The translations under genes were made by a program, and so were the position numbers. From positions 62,001 to 126,000 of the forward strand of contig NZ_LROS01000075.1 of NCBI RefSeq assembly GCF_001675165.1: a stretch of 64,000 nucleotides of DNA, written 5' to 3'. Each line of letters opens with the position of its first letter. The stretch's first letter is position 1. Shown in pieces: positions 9,576-17,786 of this stretch. The DNA comes from Clostridium ragsdalei P11. Its GTDB lineage: Bacteria; Bacillota; Clostridia; Clostridiales; Clostridiaceae. Under the pieces are notes generated by a model. It was given only the letters and a program-made list of their open reading frames with translations, was not told the origin of the DNA and searched no databases.

Positions 9576-9821
9576 AGTTTCTAAACAAAAATAAACTTAT
9601 ACTAACCATATGCTAACAAATTTCGTTACGTTAAAAACTTTTAATAAGTCTAAAGCTCGGCATTTTGAAATCTAAAGAAGCTTAGATAAACTCGTACCTC
9701 AGACATATCTAAGCTTCTAAGATTTCTAAAATGCCTCGCTAAGACTTACCAAAAAGTTTTTAAATGTAACTTCAATTTTGTTATCATATTTTACGTATAA
9801 GTTTATTTTTAAGTCAGAAAC
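9574..9821. repeat. Palindromic repeat family B, long copy (about 250 nt) at the ABC-F stop codon
   Basis: Outer arms TAGAGTTTCTAAACAAAA / TTTTTAAGTCAGAAAC enclose a second long inverted repeat, AAAAACTTTT..AAGCTTAGATA / TATCTAAGCTTCT..AAAAGTTTTT. The whole could fold into one imperfect hairpin. The first bases are the TAG stop of the ABC-F gene. It probably ends transcription. The remaining 130 nt up to 9955 hold nothing recognisable. Confidence 0.8.
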
Positions 9822-9954
9822 AGATATAAATTATAGCAACCAAAAAATCTTATATTAATGAATGAAAACATATGCATAATTTCATAACTGCACCATAATC
9901 AGTTTCAGTATATCATGAAACTTAAAGTACATTTAAAGAATTACAAACAGCTAT

Positions 9955-10749
9955 TTAAATCAATTTCTCTGGAATAAATTTAGAGGAAATCCTTTTTATC
10001 AATAGATAATCAAGTACTAAGAGAACACCACCTGCTATAAGCATTACAAGATTATCGAGTAAAAGTATACCTGTCATTTGAGCTACTAATATAAGAATCA
10101 CTGGAATGACAAGAAGCCCGCTTACCTGTTGTGCTTCCTGAAATGTTTCTGATTTTGCCGATACCATAACAGTAAATGTTAGCGATAATAAATTGATTGC
10201 AGGTGAAATCCAAAGTATGATTATAATCCATTTTATGTCCGGGAAAATGAGTCCTCCAAAATAGATAAAACCACCTATATTACATATGATGCCAAAGACT
10301 ATAAATGAAATGAAAGTCACGATGTAGGATGGCACAAAAACCCCTAAAATCTTAGCTCTAAGCAATTGTTCCATGGATATTGGTGTGTAAAGCAGAGACT
10401 CCATAGTTTTATGCTCTTTTTCTCCCACAAAACTACTGGCTCCAATAACTCCTGAACACATTATTGGAATTATAAGAAAGTATGACGGAAACATAAAGTC
10501 TATACTTACTTTTATTAAAAGCTTAGCTGGAGTATATGCTGCATATTCAGGAGGCAATTTTCTTAGAAGAGGAGCCATTTTTGTAAGCATACTTGAATCA
10601 TTTCTAATAAAGTTCGCACCAATAAGTATTCCTAATGGTATGATTACAATCAAAATAATCGGTACAATAGTCATAGGCATAATAACACGTTTTGAACTTG
10701 TTATTTCATTTATATCTTTATAGATCAATGCTTTTTCACTTATATTCAT
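9955..10749 (-). CDS. ABC-2 type transporter permease
   Basis: A 264-residue membrane protein with about six hydrophobic segments (near residues 24-45, 88-108, 135-160, 163-195, 205-230 and 235-252). The motif GASSFVGEKEHKTMESLLYTPIS between segments 2 and 3 is typical of ABC-2 permeases of the NatB type. It follows its ATPase gene by 18 nt on the same strand, so the two form an exporter. The substrate is unknown; sodium, a peptide or an antimicrobial are all possible. The start follows GGAGGGG. Confidence 0.85.
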   Translation of the reverse strand: MNISEKALIYKDINEITSSKRVIMPMTIVPIILIVIIPLGILIGANFIRNDSSMLTKMAPLLRKLPPEYAAYTPAKLLIKVSIDFMFPSYFLIIPIMCSGVIGASSFVGEKEHKTMESLLYTPISMEQLLRAKILGVFVPSYIVTFISFIVFGIICNIGGFIYFGGLIFPDIKWIIIILWISPAINLLSLTFTVMVSAKSETFQEAQQVSGLLVIPVILILVAQMTGILLLDNLVMLIAGGVLLVLDYLLIKRISSKFIPEKLI

Positions 10750-10767
10750 ACTCTAACCCCTCCAGAC

Positions 10768-11694
10768 TTATAAAGTTACATCATTAGATGTGCCTTTTAT
10801 ATATTTAAAGTACAGTTGTTCTAGTGACCATTTCTTCTGCATCGCCTCATAAATTTCCCCACTGCTTGTCAGTATGCCTTGTATTAGAGTATTTGCCTCT
10901 TTATCTCCTAAAATAGATTTGCTATATATATTATTACCTTCATGGATAAATCCAAGTTTTTCCGAAATATTTTTTCCTCTAATTTTTAATTGAAGAGCTG
11001 CATTTTTCCTTAAAGCAAGTTCATTAAATGTACCTAAACCAAGGATACTACCATTATTTATAAAACCATATAGTGTGCAGATATCTTCAGCATATTTTAA
11101 TTGATGGGTGCAAAGAAATATTGTAACCTCGTTTTCCTCTGCAAGTTCTTTTATAAGCCTTGTAACATTTAGTGCATTTTCTGGATCTAAACCAGAAGTA
11201 GGTTCATCAAGAAATAAAATCTTAGGATTATGAACTAATGCTACAGCCAGAGAAACTCTCTTTCTCATTCCCGTACTGAAAGATTTTACCTTCCTGTTTT
11301 TTACATCTAATAACTCCAGCCTTTTCAATATAAAATCAGTACGTTCATTAAGCAATTTTTCACCCATTCCATGCATTTTGCCAAAAAATATTAAATTTTG
11401 CTCAGCAGTAAGGTTCTCATAACAGGAAGAACTTTCAGTCATAACCCCACATAATCTATGAATTTCAATATTATTTTTTCCCACAGGTATTCCTAAAATT
11501 TCAGCATATCCTGACGTTGCCGAAAGAATTTCATTAAGAATTCTAACTGTAGTGGTTTTTCCTGAACCATTAGGGCCAAGAAATCCAAATATCTGGCCTT
11601 TTGGTATACTTAGACTTATATTGTTCAAAGCATTAATCTGCCCATCGTAAGACTTTTTAAGATTTTTTATACTTATTGCATTCACTTTTTTCAC
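10768..11694 (-). CDS. ABC transporter ATP-binding protein (export type)
   Basis: A 308-residue cytoplasmic ATPase that powers the permease encoded just downstream. It has Walker A GPNGSGKTT near residue 40, the Q-loop MTESSS region, signature FSTGMRKR near 140 and Walker B ILFLDEPTSGLDPE. The C-terminal 90 residues are the variable extension common in drug and NatA-like exporters. The start is read as GTG at 11694 with AAAGG close upstream. An alternative GTG 4 codons later cannot be excluded. The 281-nt spacer upstream holds only the pyrC terminator and AT-rich sequence. Confidence 0.88.
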   Translation of the reverse strand: MKKVNAISIKNLKKSYDGQINALNNISLSIPKGQIFGFLGPNGSGKTTTVRILNEILSATSGYAEILGIPVGKNNIEIHRLCGVMTESSSCYENLTAEQNLIFFGKMHGMGEKLLNERTDFILKRLELLDVKNRKVKSFSTGMRKRVSLAVALVHNPKILFLDEPTSGLDPENALNVTRLIKELAEENEVTIFLCTHQLKYAEDICTLYGFINNGSILGLGTFNELALRKNAALQLKIRGKNISEKLGFIHEGNNIYSKSILGDKEANTLIQGILTSSGEIYEAMQKKWSLEQLYFKYIKGTSNDVTL

Positions 11695-11917
11695 CTAACC
11701 TTTCTTTCAGTTTTTTCTTGATTGTTGTCTCATCTATACGAGTATTTGTTCCATTACAATTATTATCCTCAAATCATTTATCTACCTTATTAAAATATTC
11801 ATTTCTTTCTATCGCCTATAAATAATATTTTAGATGTTGACCTATTTACCGTAAATGGAGTTGTAGTTGATCTTAGTTGAAAAAATCAACTTGCAGGAAA
11901 CATGATTTCATAATTAA

Positions 11918-11946
11918 AGCCCTGCTTCTTTTTATTAAGCAAGGCT
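11918..11946 (-). terminator. Terminator of pyrC
   Basis: Minus-strand hairpin AGCCTTGCTT / AAGCAGGGCT followed by TTTAATT, 30 nt past the pyrC stop. Confidence 0.75.
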
Positions 11947-11975
11947 CATATATAGCTTATTTCTCAGATAGCACA

Positions 11976-13247
11976 CTATTTTTCGTCTTCATACACAATA
12001 GTTCCCTTATATATTGTGTTCTTTACTTTTCCATACAACTTTTCACCTATAAAAGGAGAATTGCATGACTTAGAATAAAAGTCACTTACCACATATTCTT
12101 CCTCAGGATTAAATATTACAATGTCTGCCCTATGTCCTTCTTTTATATATCCCCTATCCAATCTATACAACTTTGCAGGATTTACAGTAAACTTTTCTAT
12201 AACATCCATGTAACTTAAATATCCTGGTTTAACTAATTTTGAAATTGCAAGAGAAAGTGCAGTTTCAAGGCCTATCATTCCACTTGGTGCTTTAGAAATT
12301 TTACCTTCTTTTTCTTTTTTTGAATGAGGTGCATGGTCTGTAGCTATTATTTCAATTGTGTTATCTTTCAGTGCCTCGATTATAGTCTTTCTGTCACTTT
12401 CCATTCTCAAAGGTGGATTTACTTTTGCATTTGCTCCCTTTTTCAAGACTTCCTCTTCTGTTATGCTAAAATGCTGCGGTGTTGCCTCTGCCGTTATATT
12501 TGCACCCATCTTTTTTGCCCATCTAACAAGTTCAACAGATAAACCAGAGCTTATATGTTGAATATCAATTTTTGCTTTAGTTGATATTGCAAGTGCTGCA
12601 TCTCTTGCAACAAGCACATTTTCTGCTTCTCTGGGAGAGCCTTTTATCTCTAATGCGTCTGCTATTTTCCCTGAATTTATTCCATTTTCACTTATTAGTT
12701 CCGGATCTTCTTCGTGAAAGCTAAGAACTACATCAAGCTCCCTTGCCATGTTCATAGCCTCAACTGCTGTTTTTGAACTTATAATTGGTTTACCATCATC
12801 AGAAAATCCTACTGCTCCAGCTTCCTTTAACTTTTTCATGTCTACAATTTCTTTTCCAGCCATTCCTTTTGTTATAGAAGCTACTTGAAGTACTTCAATT
12901 CTTGCCATTTTAGCCTTGTTCAATATATAGTCTAAAGTCTCAACATTGTCTACCACCGGTTTAGTATTCGCCATACATATAACCGTTGTATATCCTCCCC
13001 TTGCAGCTGCATTTGCTCCAGTAAATATATCCTCTTTATAGGTAAAACCAGGATCTCTAAAATGACTGTGTATATCTATAAAACCTGGAGCAACTATGCA
13101 AGAAGACGCATCTATAACCTTATCTACATTTTTTTCATCTATGTTTTTATCAATTTTTACTACATTTTCATTATCTATTAAAATATCCACATTTTCATTT
13201 AATTTGCTCAATGGGTCAATGACATATCCGTTTTTTATAAGTATCAT
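11976..13247 (-). CDS. pyrC: Dihydroorotase, class I
   Basis: A 423-residue zinc amidohydrolase that closes carbamoyl-aspartate to dihydroorotate in pyrimidine synthesis. The metal motif GFIDIHSHFRDPG lies near residues 55-67. ICMANTKPVVDN, HEEDPE, the HISS histidine region and ATDHAPHS near 305 are the other conserved metal and active-site regions. The length of about 425 residues fits the class I enzymes of Firmicutes. AGGAGG lies 7 nt before the ATG. No other pyr gene is adjacent, so the gene is isolated from its pathway here. Confidence 0.95.
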   Translation of the reverse strand: MILIKNGYVIDPLSKLNENVDILIDNENVVKIDKNIDEKNVDKVIDASSCIVAPGFIDIHSHFRDPGFTYKEDIFTGANAAARGGYTTVICMANTKPVVDNVETLDYILNKAKMARIEVLQVASITKGMAGKEIVDMKKLKEAGAVGFSDDGKPIISSKTAVEAMNMARELDVVLSFHEEDPELISENGINSGKIADALEIKGSPREAENVLVARDAALAISTKAKIDIQHISSGLSVELVRWAKKMGANITAEATPQHFSITEEEVLKKGANAKVNPPLRMESDRKTIIEALKDNTIEIIATDHAPHSKKEKEGKISKAPSGMIGLETALSLAISKLVKPGYLSYMDVIEKFTVNPAKLYRLDRGYIKEGHRADIVIFNPEEEYVVSDFYSKSCNSPFIGEKLYGKVKNTIYKGTIVYEDEK

Positions 13248-13340
13248 TCAAAATCCTCCTACTATATTCATAAGCTATTTTGCATTTATTCTACCAGAAA
13301 CAGATAACTTTAGCTATCTATTCCCATAGAAAATGTAAAA

Positions 13341-13621
13341 AGAGTTTCTAACTTAAAAATCAACTTATACGTAAGCATATTTTTAATAATTAATAGTTAA
13401 GAATTAATAGTTAATGTGGATTTTTTTCCACTACACTACAAAAAATCTTTGATTAAGCTTTTTCACCACTCGTTTCGCTAAAGCGAAACATTGGTGATTC
13501 ATATAAATTTAAAGATTTTTTGCGATAGCTAAAAATCATCCTTCACTATTAATTTTTCATTATTAATTCTTAACTTAAAAATATGTCTGCGTATAAATTG
13601 ATTTTCTGCTTAGAAACTCTA
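13341..13621. repeat. Nested palindromes: family A inside family B (copy A1)
   Basis: Outer family B arms AGAGTTTCTAACTTAAAAAT / ATTTTCTGCTTAGAAACTCT enclose a complete family A palindrome (about 13387-13580). Family A has the apex CGTTTCGCTAAAGCGAAAC and the inner stem AAAAAATCTTT / AAAGATTTTTT. The right outer arm reaches the TAG stop of the dehydrogenase gene at 13619. The whole 280 nt is one imperfect inverted repeat and fills the spacer to pyrC; no gene is present. Confidence 0.85.
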
Positions 13622-14560
13622 TTTCTCCTTAGAATCTCTCTCTAAAAAGTCTAAAAGTACTTCTGTACGTTCTTTTTGTTTCTTTTCTAAATCTTCTGGT
13701 GTCCAATTATAAAATCCTTGTCCACTCTTACTTCCCAAATTTCCAGCTTCAACTTTATCCTGCATTAACTTAGAAGGTTTTGTATAATTACATAAATCTT
13801 TAAATAAATATGTAGATATATTATGAAATATGTCTAAGCCTCCTAAATCTGCACTGCATAATGGGCCTGTAACAGGTAATCTTCTACCATGTCCATATTC
13901 CATGGCTTTATCTACCTCTTCTGGTTTTGCCCAACCTTGTTCTACTATATATAAGGCTTCTCTAAGAAGTGCAAGTTGAAGTCTATTCCCTATAAACCCT
14001 AAACATTCCTTTTCCATGCGAACAGCTTTTTTACCTATAAACTCAACCCAGTTCATGACTATTTTCATCGCATCCTGTGATGTTTTTTCTCCTGGTACTA
14101 CTTCTACCAATGGAATCAGCTGTGGTGGATTCCAAAAGTGGGCAATTGCTACTCTTTCAGGGTACTTTGTATTCTTAGCTATAGCTGTTGGACTAAGTCC
14201 TGAAGTATTACTAGTTAAAACTACATCTGGTGAACAAATTTCATCCAACTGCCTAAAGATATCCTGTTTTAACTCTAAGTTTTCAGCTAATGCCTCTATT
14301 ACAAAATCAGCATCTTTAGCAGCTTCTTGAATTGTTTTAACACCCTTTATTTTACTTAAAATTTCTTCACATTTTTCATCTGACAATTTTCCTGCAGCCT
14401 TTAAACTATTTAAGCTAGATTTTATATTATTAAATCCTCTTTCCAAGCTTGCATCAGATCTGCCATACATAACTACATTTAATCCTGCTTTTGCAGAAAG
14501 TAATGCTATACCATGTCCCATAGTTCCAGTTCCTAAAACTGCTATATCTTTGATGTTCAT
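13619..14560 (-). CDS. 3-hydroxyacyl-CoA (3-hydroxybutyryl-CoA) dehydrogenase family protein
   Basis: A 313-residue NAD(P)-dependent dehydrogenase. Residues 1-185 are the Rossmann domain, with VLGTGTMGHGIALLSAKAG at 8-26, TSNTSGLSPTAIA near 115 and AIAHFWNPPQLIPLVEVVPG carrying the catalytic His. Residues 186-300 are the helical C-terminal domain (GFIGNRLQLALLREALYIV). Clostridial Hbd is usually about 282 residues, so this protein has a longer tail and the N-P-P-Q variant after the His, which is more common in broader-substrate members. Without thl, crt or bcd genes nearby, a butyryl-CoA role is not supported. The start follows AGGAAGAGG. Confidence 0.8.
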   Translation of the reverse strand: MNIKDIAVLGTGTMGHGIALLSAKAGLNVVMYGRSDASLERGFNNIKSSLNSLKAAGKLSDEKCEEILSKIKGVKTIQEAAKDADFVIEALAENLELKQDIFRQLDEICSPDVVLTSNTSGLSPTAIAKNTKYPERVAIAHFWNPPQLIPLVEVVPGEKTSQDAMKIVMNWVEFIGKKAVRMEKECLGFIGNRLQLALLREALYIVEQGWAKPEEVDKAMEYGHGRRLPVTGPLCSADLGGLDIFHNISTYLFKDLCNYTKPSKLMQDKVEAGNLGSKSGQGFYNWTPEDLEKKQKERTEVLLDFLERDSKEK

Positions 14561-14600
14561 TATTCTTTACCTCTTCCTAATACAAAAGTTGAAAACCAGT

Positions 14601-14888
14601 TTATCTGTATTTCCCAATTTTCTCTTCCATAGTCACACCTGTTGGCTTATAATCTATTTTTACTATAGATGCAACTCTCTCCGCCCCTCCTTCTACACAT
14701 ATACTTTGAGCCTTTTCTACTATTTTCAGAAGTTCACTCAATTCACCTTCCATAGTAGTTTCCATAGGTCCTACTTCATACTTTACCCCAGTAGAAGCTA
14801 TATACTCTATAACCTTATCAACAACACCATACAAATCCTTATCCTTTACTACAGGTAACACTTGAAGACTTACATTTACTACTGCCAT
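14601..14888 (-). CDS. MTH1187/YkoF-family thiamine-binding protein
   Basis: A 95-residue protein starting MAVVNVSLQVLPVV, with GVKYEVGPMETTMEGEL and the family pattern ERVASIVKIDYKP. It matches the Thiamine_BP (former DUF77) ferredoxin-like fold, whose members form tetramers and bind thiamine or related hydroxymethylpyrimidines. ATG at 14888 is chosen because AAGGAG lies 9 nt before it; a longer frame from GTG 14906 would include that ribosome binding site. It precedes the dehydrogenase gene by 40 nt and may be cotranscribed with it. The physiological role is uncertain. Confidence 0.8.
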   Translation of the reverse strand: MAVVNVSLQVLPVVKDKDLYGVVDKVIEYIASTGVKYEVGPMETTMEGELSELLKIVEKAQSICVEGGAERVASIVKIDYKPTGVTMEEKIGKYR

Positions 14889-14949
14889 AATACATTTCTC
14901 CTTCACAATTTAATTTTTAACTATTTTGTCAATTACAAACCATATATAA

Positions 14950-15014
14950 GGTTTCTAATTGAAATTTGTCATTACATGATCTGTATAAGCTAACTTTCTA
15001 ACCAAGAAACTCTA
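14950..15014. repeat. Degenerate family B palindrome after the LytTR regulator
   Basis: Left arm GGTTTCTAATTGAAAT and right arm GTATAAGCTAACTTTC..AAGAAACTCTATAA match worn family B arms. It ends 5 nt from the regulator's stop codon. Confidence 0.55.
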
Positions 15015-15018
15015 TAAT

Positions 15019-15789
15019 TCATATCTTAAGCAATTCTCTTAATTTTTTTACGTTACTTCTGCTTATAGGAATTTCTGATTTTTCTTCATCATCCATAACC
15101 AGCTTATAAGTTCCATTAAACCAAGAATATAATTCTTTTATATTATCCATGTTTACCAGGTAGCTCCTATGACATCTAAAAAAATTAGTTTTCTCTTCTA
15201 TCTGATAAAGAGTTGTCCCAACCAGATATCTGTCATTTTTAGTTTTAACATAGGTTTTATCATCTTCTATGTAGCAATAATAGATATCCTTTACATTTAC
15301 TAAAATTATCTTTCCTTGCCTCTCACAAGGAATTCTTTTTACCAAATTACTCTCTTTGTCTATTTTACTTACTATTTCATTTAATATATCAGGTATTTTT
15401 TCATTTTCTGAACTTTTTTCACGCCATTTGCTAATTAATCTTCTTATAGTAACAGCTATTCTCTTTTCATCAAAAGGTTTAAGTACATAATCAAGGGCAT
15501 ATATTTCGAAAGCCTGAACTGCATATTGTTCATAAGCAGTAACAAATATTATATCTATTGACTTATCAAATTTTTTAATGACCTTTGCCAATTCAATACC
15601 ATTTTTTAAAGGCATATTTATATCTAAAAATACAGCATTTGGTTTTTTATTTTTTATAAGATCTAGTCCACTTTTACCATCGTATGCAATTCCTTCTACA
15701 CATAAATCCTCATATTTTGATATTATATAATTCAATTCCTCCGCAGCAGGAATCTCATCTTCTACAATAACACATTTCAGTTTATCCAT
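15019..15789 (-). CDS. LytTR-family response regulator (BtsR/YpdB/LytR type)
   Basis: A 256-residue two-component regulator. Residues 1-125 form the receiver domain, with acidic residues E10, D11 and E12, phospho-acceptor D56 in VFLDINMP, and the conserved Lys in YVLKPF. Residues 150-256 form the LytTR DNA-binding domain (GKIILVNVKDIYYCYIEDDKTYV, then TLYQIEEKTNFFRCHRSYLVNMDNI). The start overlaps the end of the sensor gene by 8 nt, so the pair is translationally coupled. Divergent from the pair are two cstA-type transporter genes. This matches BtsSR-BtsT and YpdAB-YhjX of Enterobacteria, where pyruvate sensing drives transporter expression, so these cstA genes are its likely targets. Confidence 0.92.
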   Translation of the reverse strand: MDKLKCVIVEDEIPAAEELNYIISKYEDLCVEGIAYDGKSGLDLIKNKKPNAVFLDINMPLKNGIELAKVIKKFDKSIDIIFVTAYEQYAVQAFEIYALDYVLKPFDEKRIAVTIRRLISKWREKSSENEKIPDILNEIVSKIDKESNLVKRIPCERQGKIILVNVKDIYYCYIEDDKTYVKTKNDRYLVGTTLYQIEEKTNFFRCHRSYLVNMDNIKELYSWFNGTYKLVMDDEEKSEIPISRSNVKKLRELLKI

Positions 15790-17470
15790 TTACCGATGAA
15801 ACCTCCTTCATTGATATGAGGAAACTAATTTCAGTTCCATTATTTAAAGAAGTCTTTATACTTAGCCCATGGTCTTCCCCATATAATAGTTTTAATCTTT
15901 CATTTACATTCTTCAATCCTATTCCAGGCCATTTAGTTAAAATTTCATTTAATCTTTCATTGCTCATACCTACCCCGGTATCTTCTACTGAAAATAATAT
16001 GTCTTTATCCTTAAAAGATGCCTTAAGATATACACTGCCGCCCTCAGGTTTGGGCAGTATTCCATGTTTTATAGCATTTTCTACAATAGGCTGTAGTATG
16101 AATGCAGGAACCTTGGCTGTCATCATTTTATCTGGTATATCAATAATTAGCTTCAGCCTATTTCCAAATCTAGCTTCTTCAATAGAAATGTATGATTTAG
16201 TAAATTCTAATTCATCTTTTAAATAGGCAAAATCCTCTTCTCTCTTTAAAGTTTGTCTAAAATAATTTGATAAATCTATAATAAGTTCCCTAGCTTTAGA
16301 GGGGTTTGTCCTACAAAATGACGATATAGTATTTAGGGCATTAAACAAAAAATGAGGTTGTATCTGGGATCTTAGCGCTTTAAATTCTGCTATAGATGCT
16401 TCTTCTGCCAATTTATTTAGTTTATATAATTCTATCTGGTTAGAGAGTAAATCGCTTAGTTCTTGTACAAATTGTATAAAATAATTGTTAATATCTTTTT
16501 TTGACTTCAATCCAAGTCCCAGTACTCCTTGAAAACCAGAGTTTGGTATATTAAATGGTGCACACACAAAAAACATCTGTCCTTCATTTATGATTTTATA
16601 AACAGGAAATTTATCACCCTTATATATACTTTCTCTTAATCTTATCTTATTTATGTTTTTAACAGAACAAGTCAAAATATCACTTTTATCCCCTATAAGT
16701 ATTCCATCAATATTTGCTACTTCATATATTATTTTTGATACATTTTTAGCTGTTTCCTCTCCAAGTCCTTTTCTCATATATTTTACAGTTCTCTTTGCAA
16801 TGTTTAAAGCCTTTTGTGCTTCTATAGCTCCAACTTTATTATATTCTTCCTTAACACTTTTTATTATACTTATAAAAATAACAGTACCTAATGAATTTAT
16901 AAGTATCATTGGGACAGCTATAATTTTTACTAATATAAGTGCACTTATAAGAGGTCTTGCAAATATTAGAATTATTATCATTTGAAAACATTCTGCAACT
17001 ATGGCCGCAAAAAATGCGTGTTTTACATTAAGGCTTTCATCCTTGGAATATTTTCTTGCAATACCTCCTATAAGCCCTTCTACTATAGTTGCAATAGTGC
17101 AAGCAACAGCTGTAAACCCACCTAAAGCATACCTATGGACTCCTGAAATCAATCCTACTATAACTCCAATTAAAGGTCCTCCAATATATCCGGACACTAT
17201 GGCTGCAATAGGTCTTGTGTTAGCTATAGCATCATGCATTCCCAGATACCCCAAAGCCATAGTTTCTGAATTAATATTATTAGCTGGTTCTACATTTACC
17301 CCTGTATAATTACTTAAAATACCTAGAGTACTAAAAAATATTACAAGTAAAATTTTATCTGCAGTTCCCAGCTCATCTTTGATTAATTGTTTTAAAATAC
17401 TAGAATGATTGTACATATATGCAGATAAAGCAATTAAGGCCATGTTCTGAAGTAATTTAAGATAAATCAA
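15782..17470 (-). CDS. LytS-family sensor histidine kinase (BtsS/YpdA type)
   Basis: A 562-residue membrane sensor. Residues 1-200 form the 5TM-5TMR_LYT domain (NYTGVNVEPANNIN, then NTRPIAAIVSGYIGGPLIG and GLIGGIARK). Residues about 225-350 resemble a GAF-type sensor, and residues 365-450 form the HisKA_7 region with the phospho-acceptor His in QIQPHFLFNALN. The C-terminal ATPase has PILQPIVENAIKHG, DTGVGMS and GIGLKNVNERL. The start is TTG at 17470 with GAGGAG 9 nt upstream. Family members sense external pyruvate or peptides; which ligand applies here cannot be told. It is divergent from cstA, with 316 nt between. Confidence 0.92.
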   Translation of the reverse strand: MIYLKLLQNMALIALSAYMYNHSSILKQLIKDELGTADKILLVIFFSTLGILSNYTGVNVEPANNINSETMALGYLGMHDAIANTRPIAAIVSGYIGGPLIGVIVGLISGVHRYALGGFTAVACTIATIVEGLIGGIARKYSKDESLNVKHAFFAAIVAECFQMIIILIFARPLISALILVKIIAVPMILINSLGTVIFISIIKSVKEEYNKVGAIEAQKALNIAKRTVKYMRKGLGEETAKNVSKIIYEVANIDGILIGDKSDILTCSVKNINKIRLRESIYKGDKFPVYKIINEGQMFFVCAPFNIPNSGFQGVLGLGLKSKKDINNYFIQFVQELSDLLSNQIELYKLNKLAEEASIAEFKALRSQIQPHFLFNALNTISSFCRTNPSKARELIIDLSNYFRQTLKREEDFAYLKDELEFTKSYISIEEARFGNRLKLIIDIPDKMMTAKVPAFILQPIVENAIKHGILPKPEGGSVYLKASFKDKDILFSVEDTGVGMSNERLNEILTKWPGIGLKNVNERLKLLYGEDHGLSIKTSLNNGTEISFLISMKEVSSVNG

Positions 17471-17630
17471 AGTATATCACTCCTCGTATAATTATCTATG
17501 AGAACTAGCAGGAACCAACTATTTGAACTTTTGTGCCTAAAAAATATAATAGCACCCCTTATATTATAATAACAAAATTCAATTGCTTTGTTAACTTTAT
17601 TATATAAATACCTCTTACCGATTACCATCT

Positions 17631-17719
17631 ATTTTCGACTATTTATCACCCTTTTTTACCATTTTAGAGTGCATTAGTATGAAAACGAATAAATTCGGAC
17701 TATTATCAATATGTAATAA
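17631..17719 (+). promoter_or_regulatory. Conserved upstream control block of cstA-1
   Basis: An 88-nt block that aligns without gaps to 19716-19804, upstream of the second transporter. Shared stretches include ATGAAAA-NN-AATAAATTC and GACTATTA. Two ACYATTT-like direct repeats about 20 nt apart (17638 and 17658) would suit a LytTR regulator binding one DNA face. The remainder of the 17471-17786 divergent spacer is AT-rich without genes. Confidence 0.5.
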
Positions 17720-17786
17720 CGTTACCATTGTTATCTATTAATCAAGCACTTTTAATTTATTAAAAATTTTACAAGGAGGTACTTAT

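Noticed and set aside
13619-14560. Butyrate or butanol pathway gene (hbd)
   Set aside because: The family is right, but no thl, crt, bcd or etf genes are nearby and the protein is longer than typical clostridial Hbd, so the specific assignment was not made.
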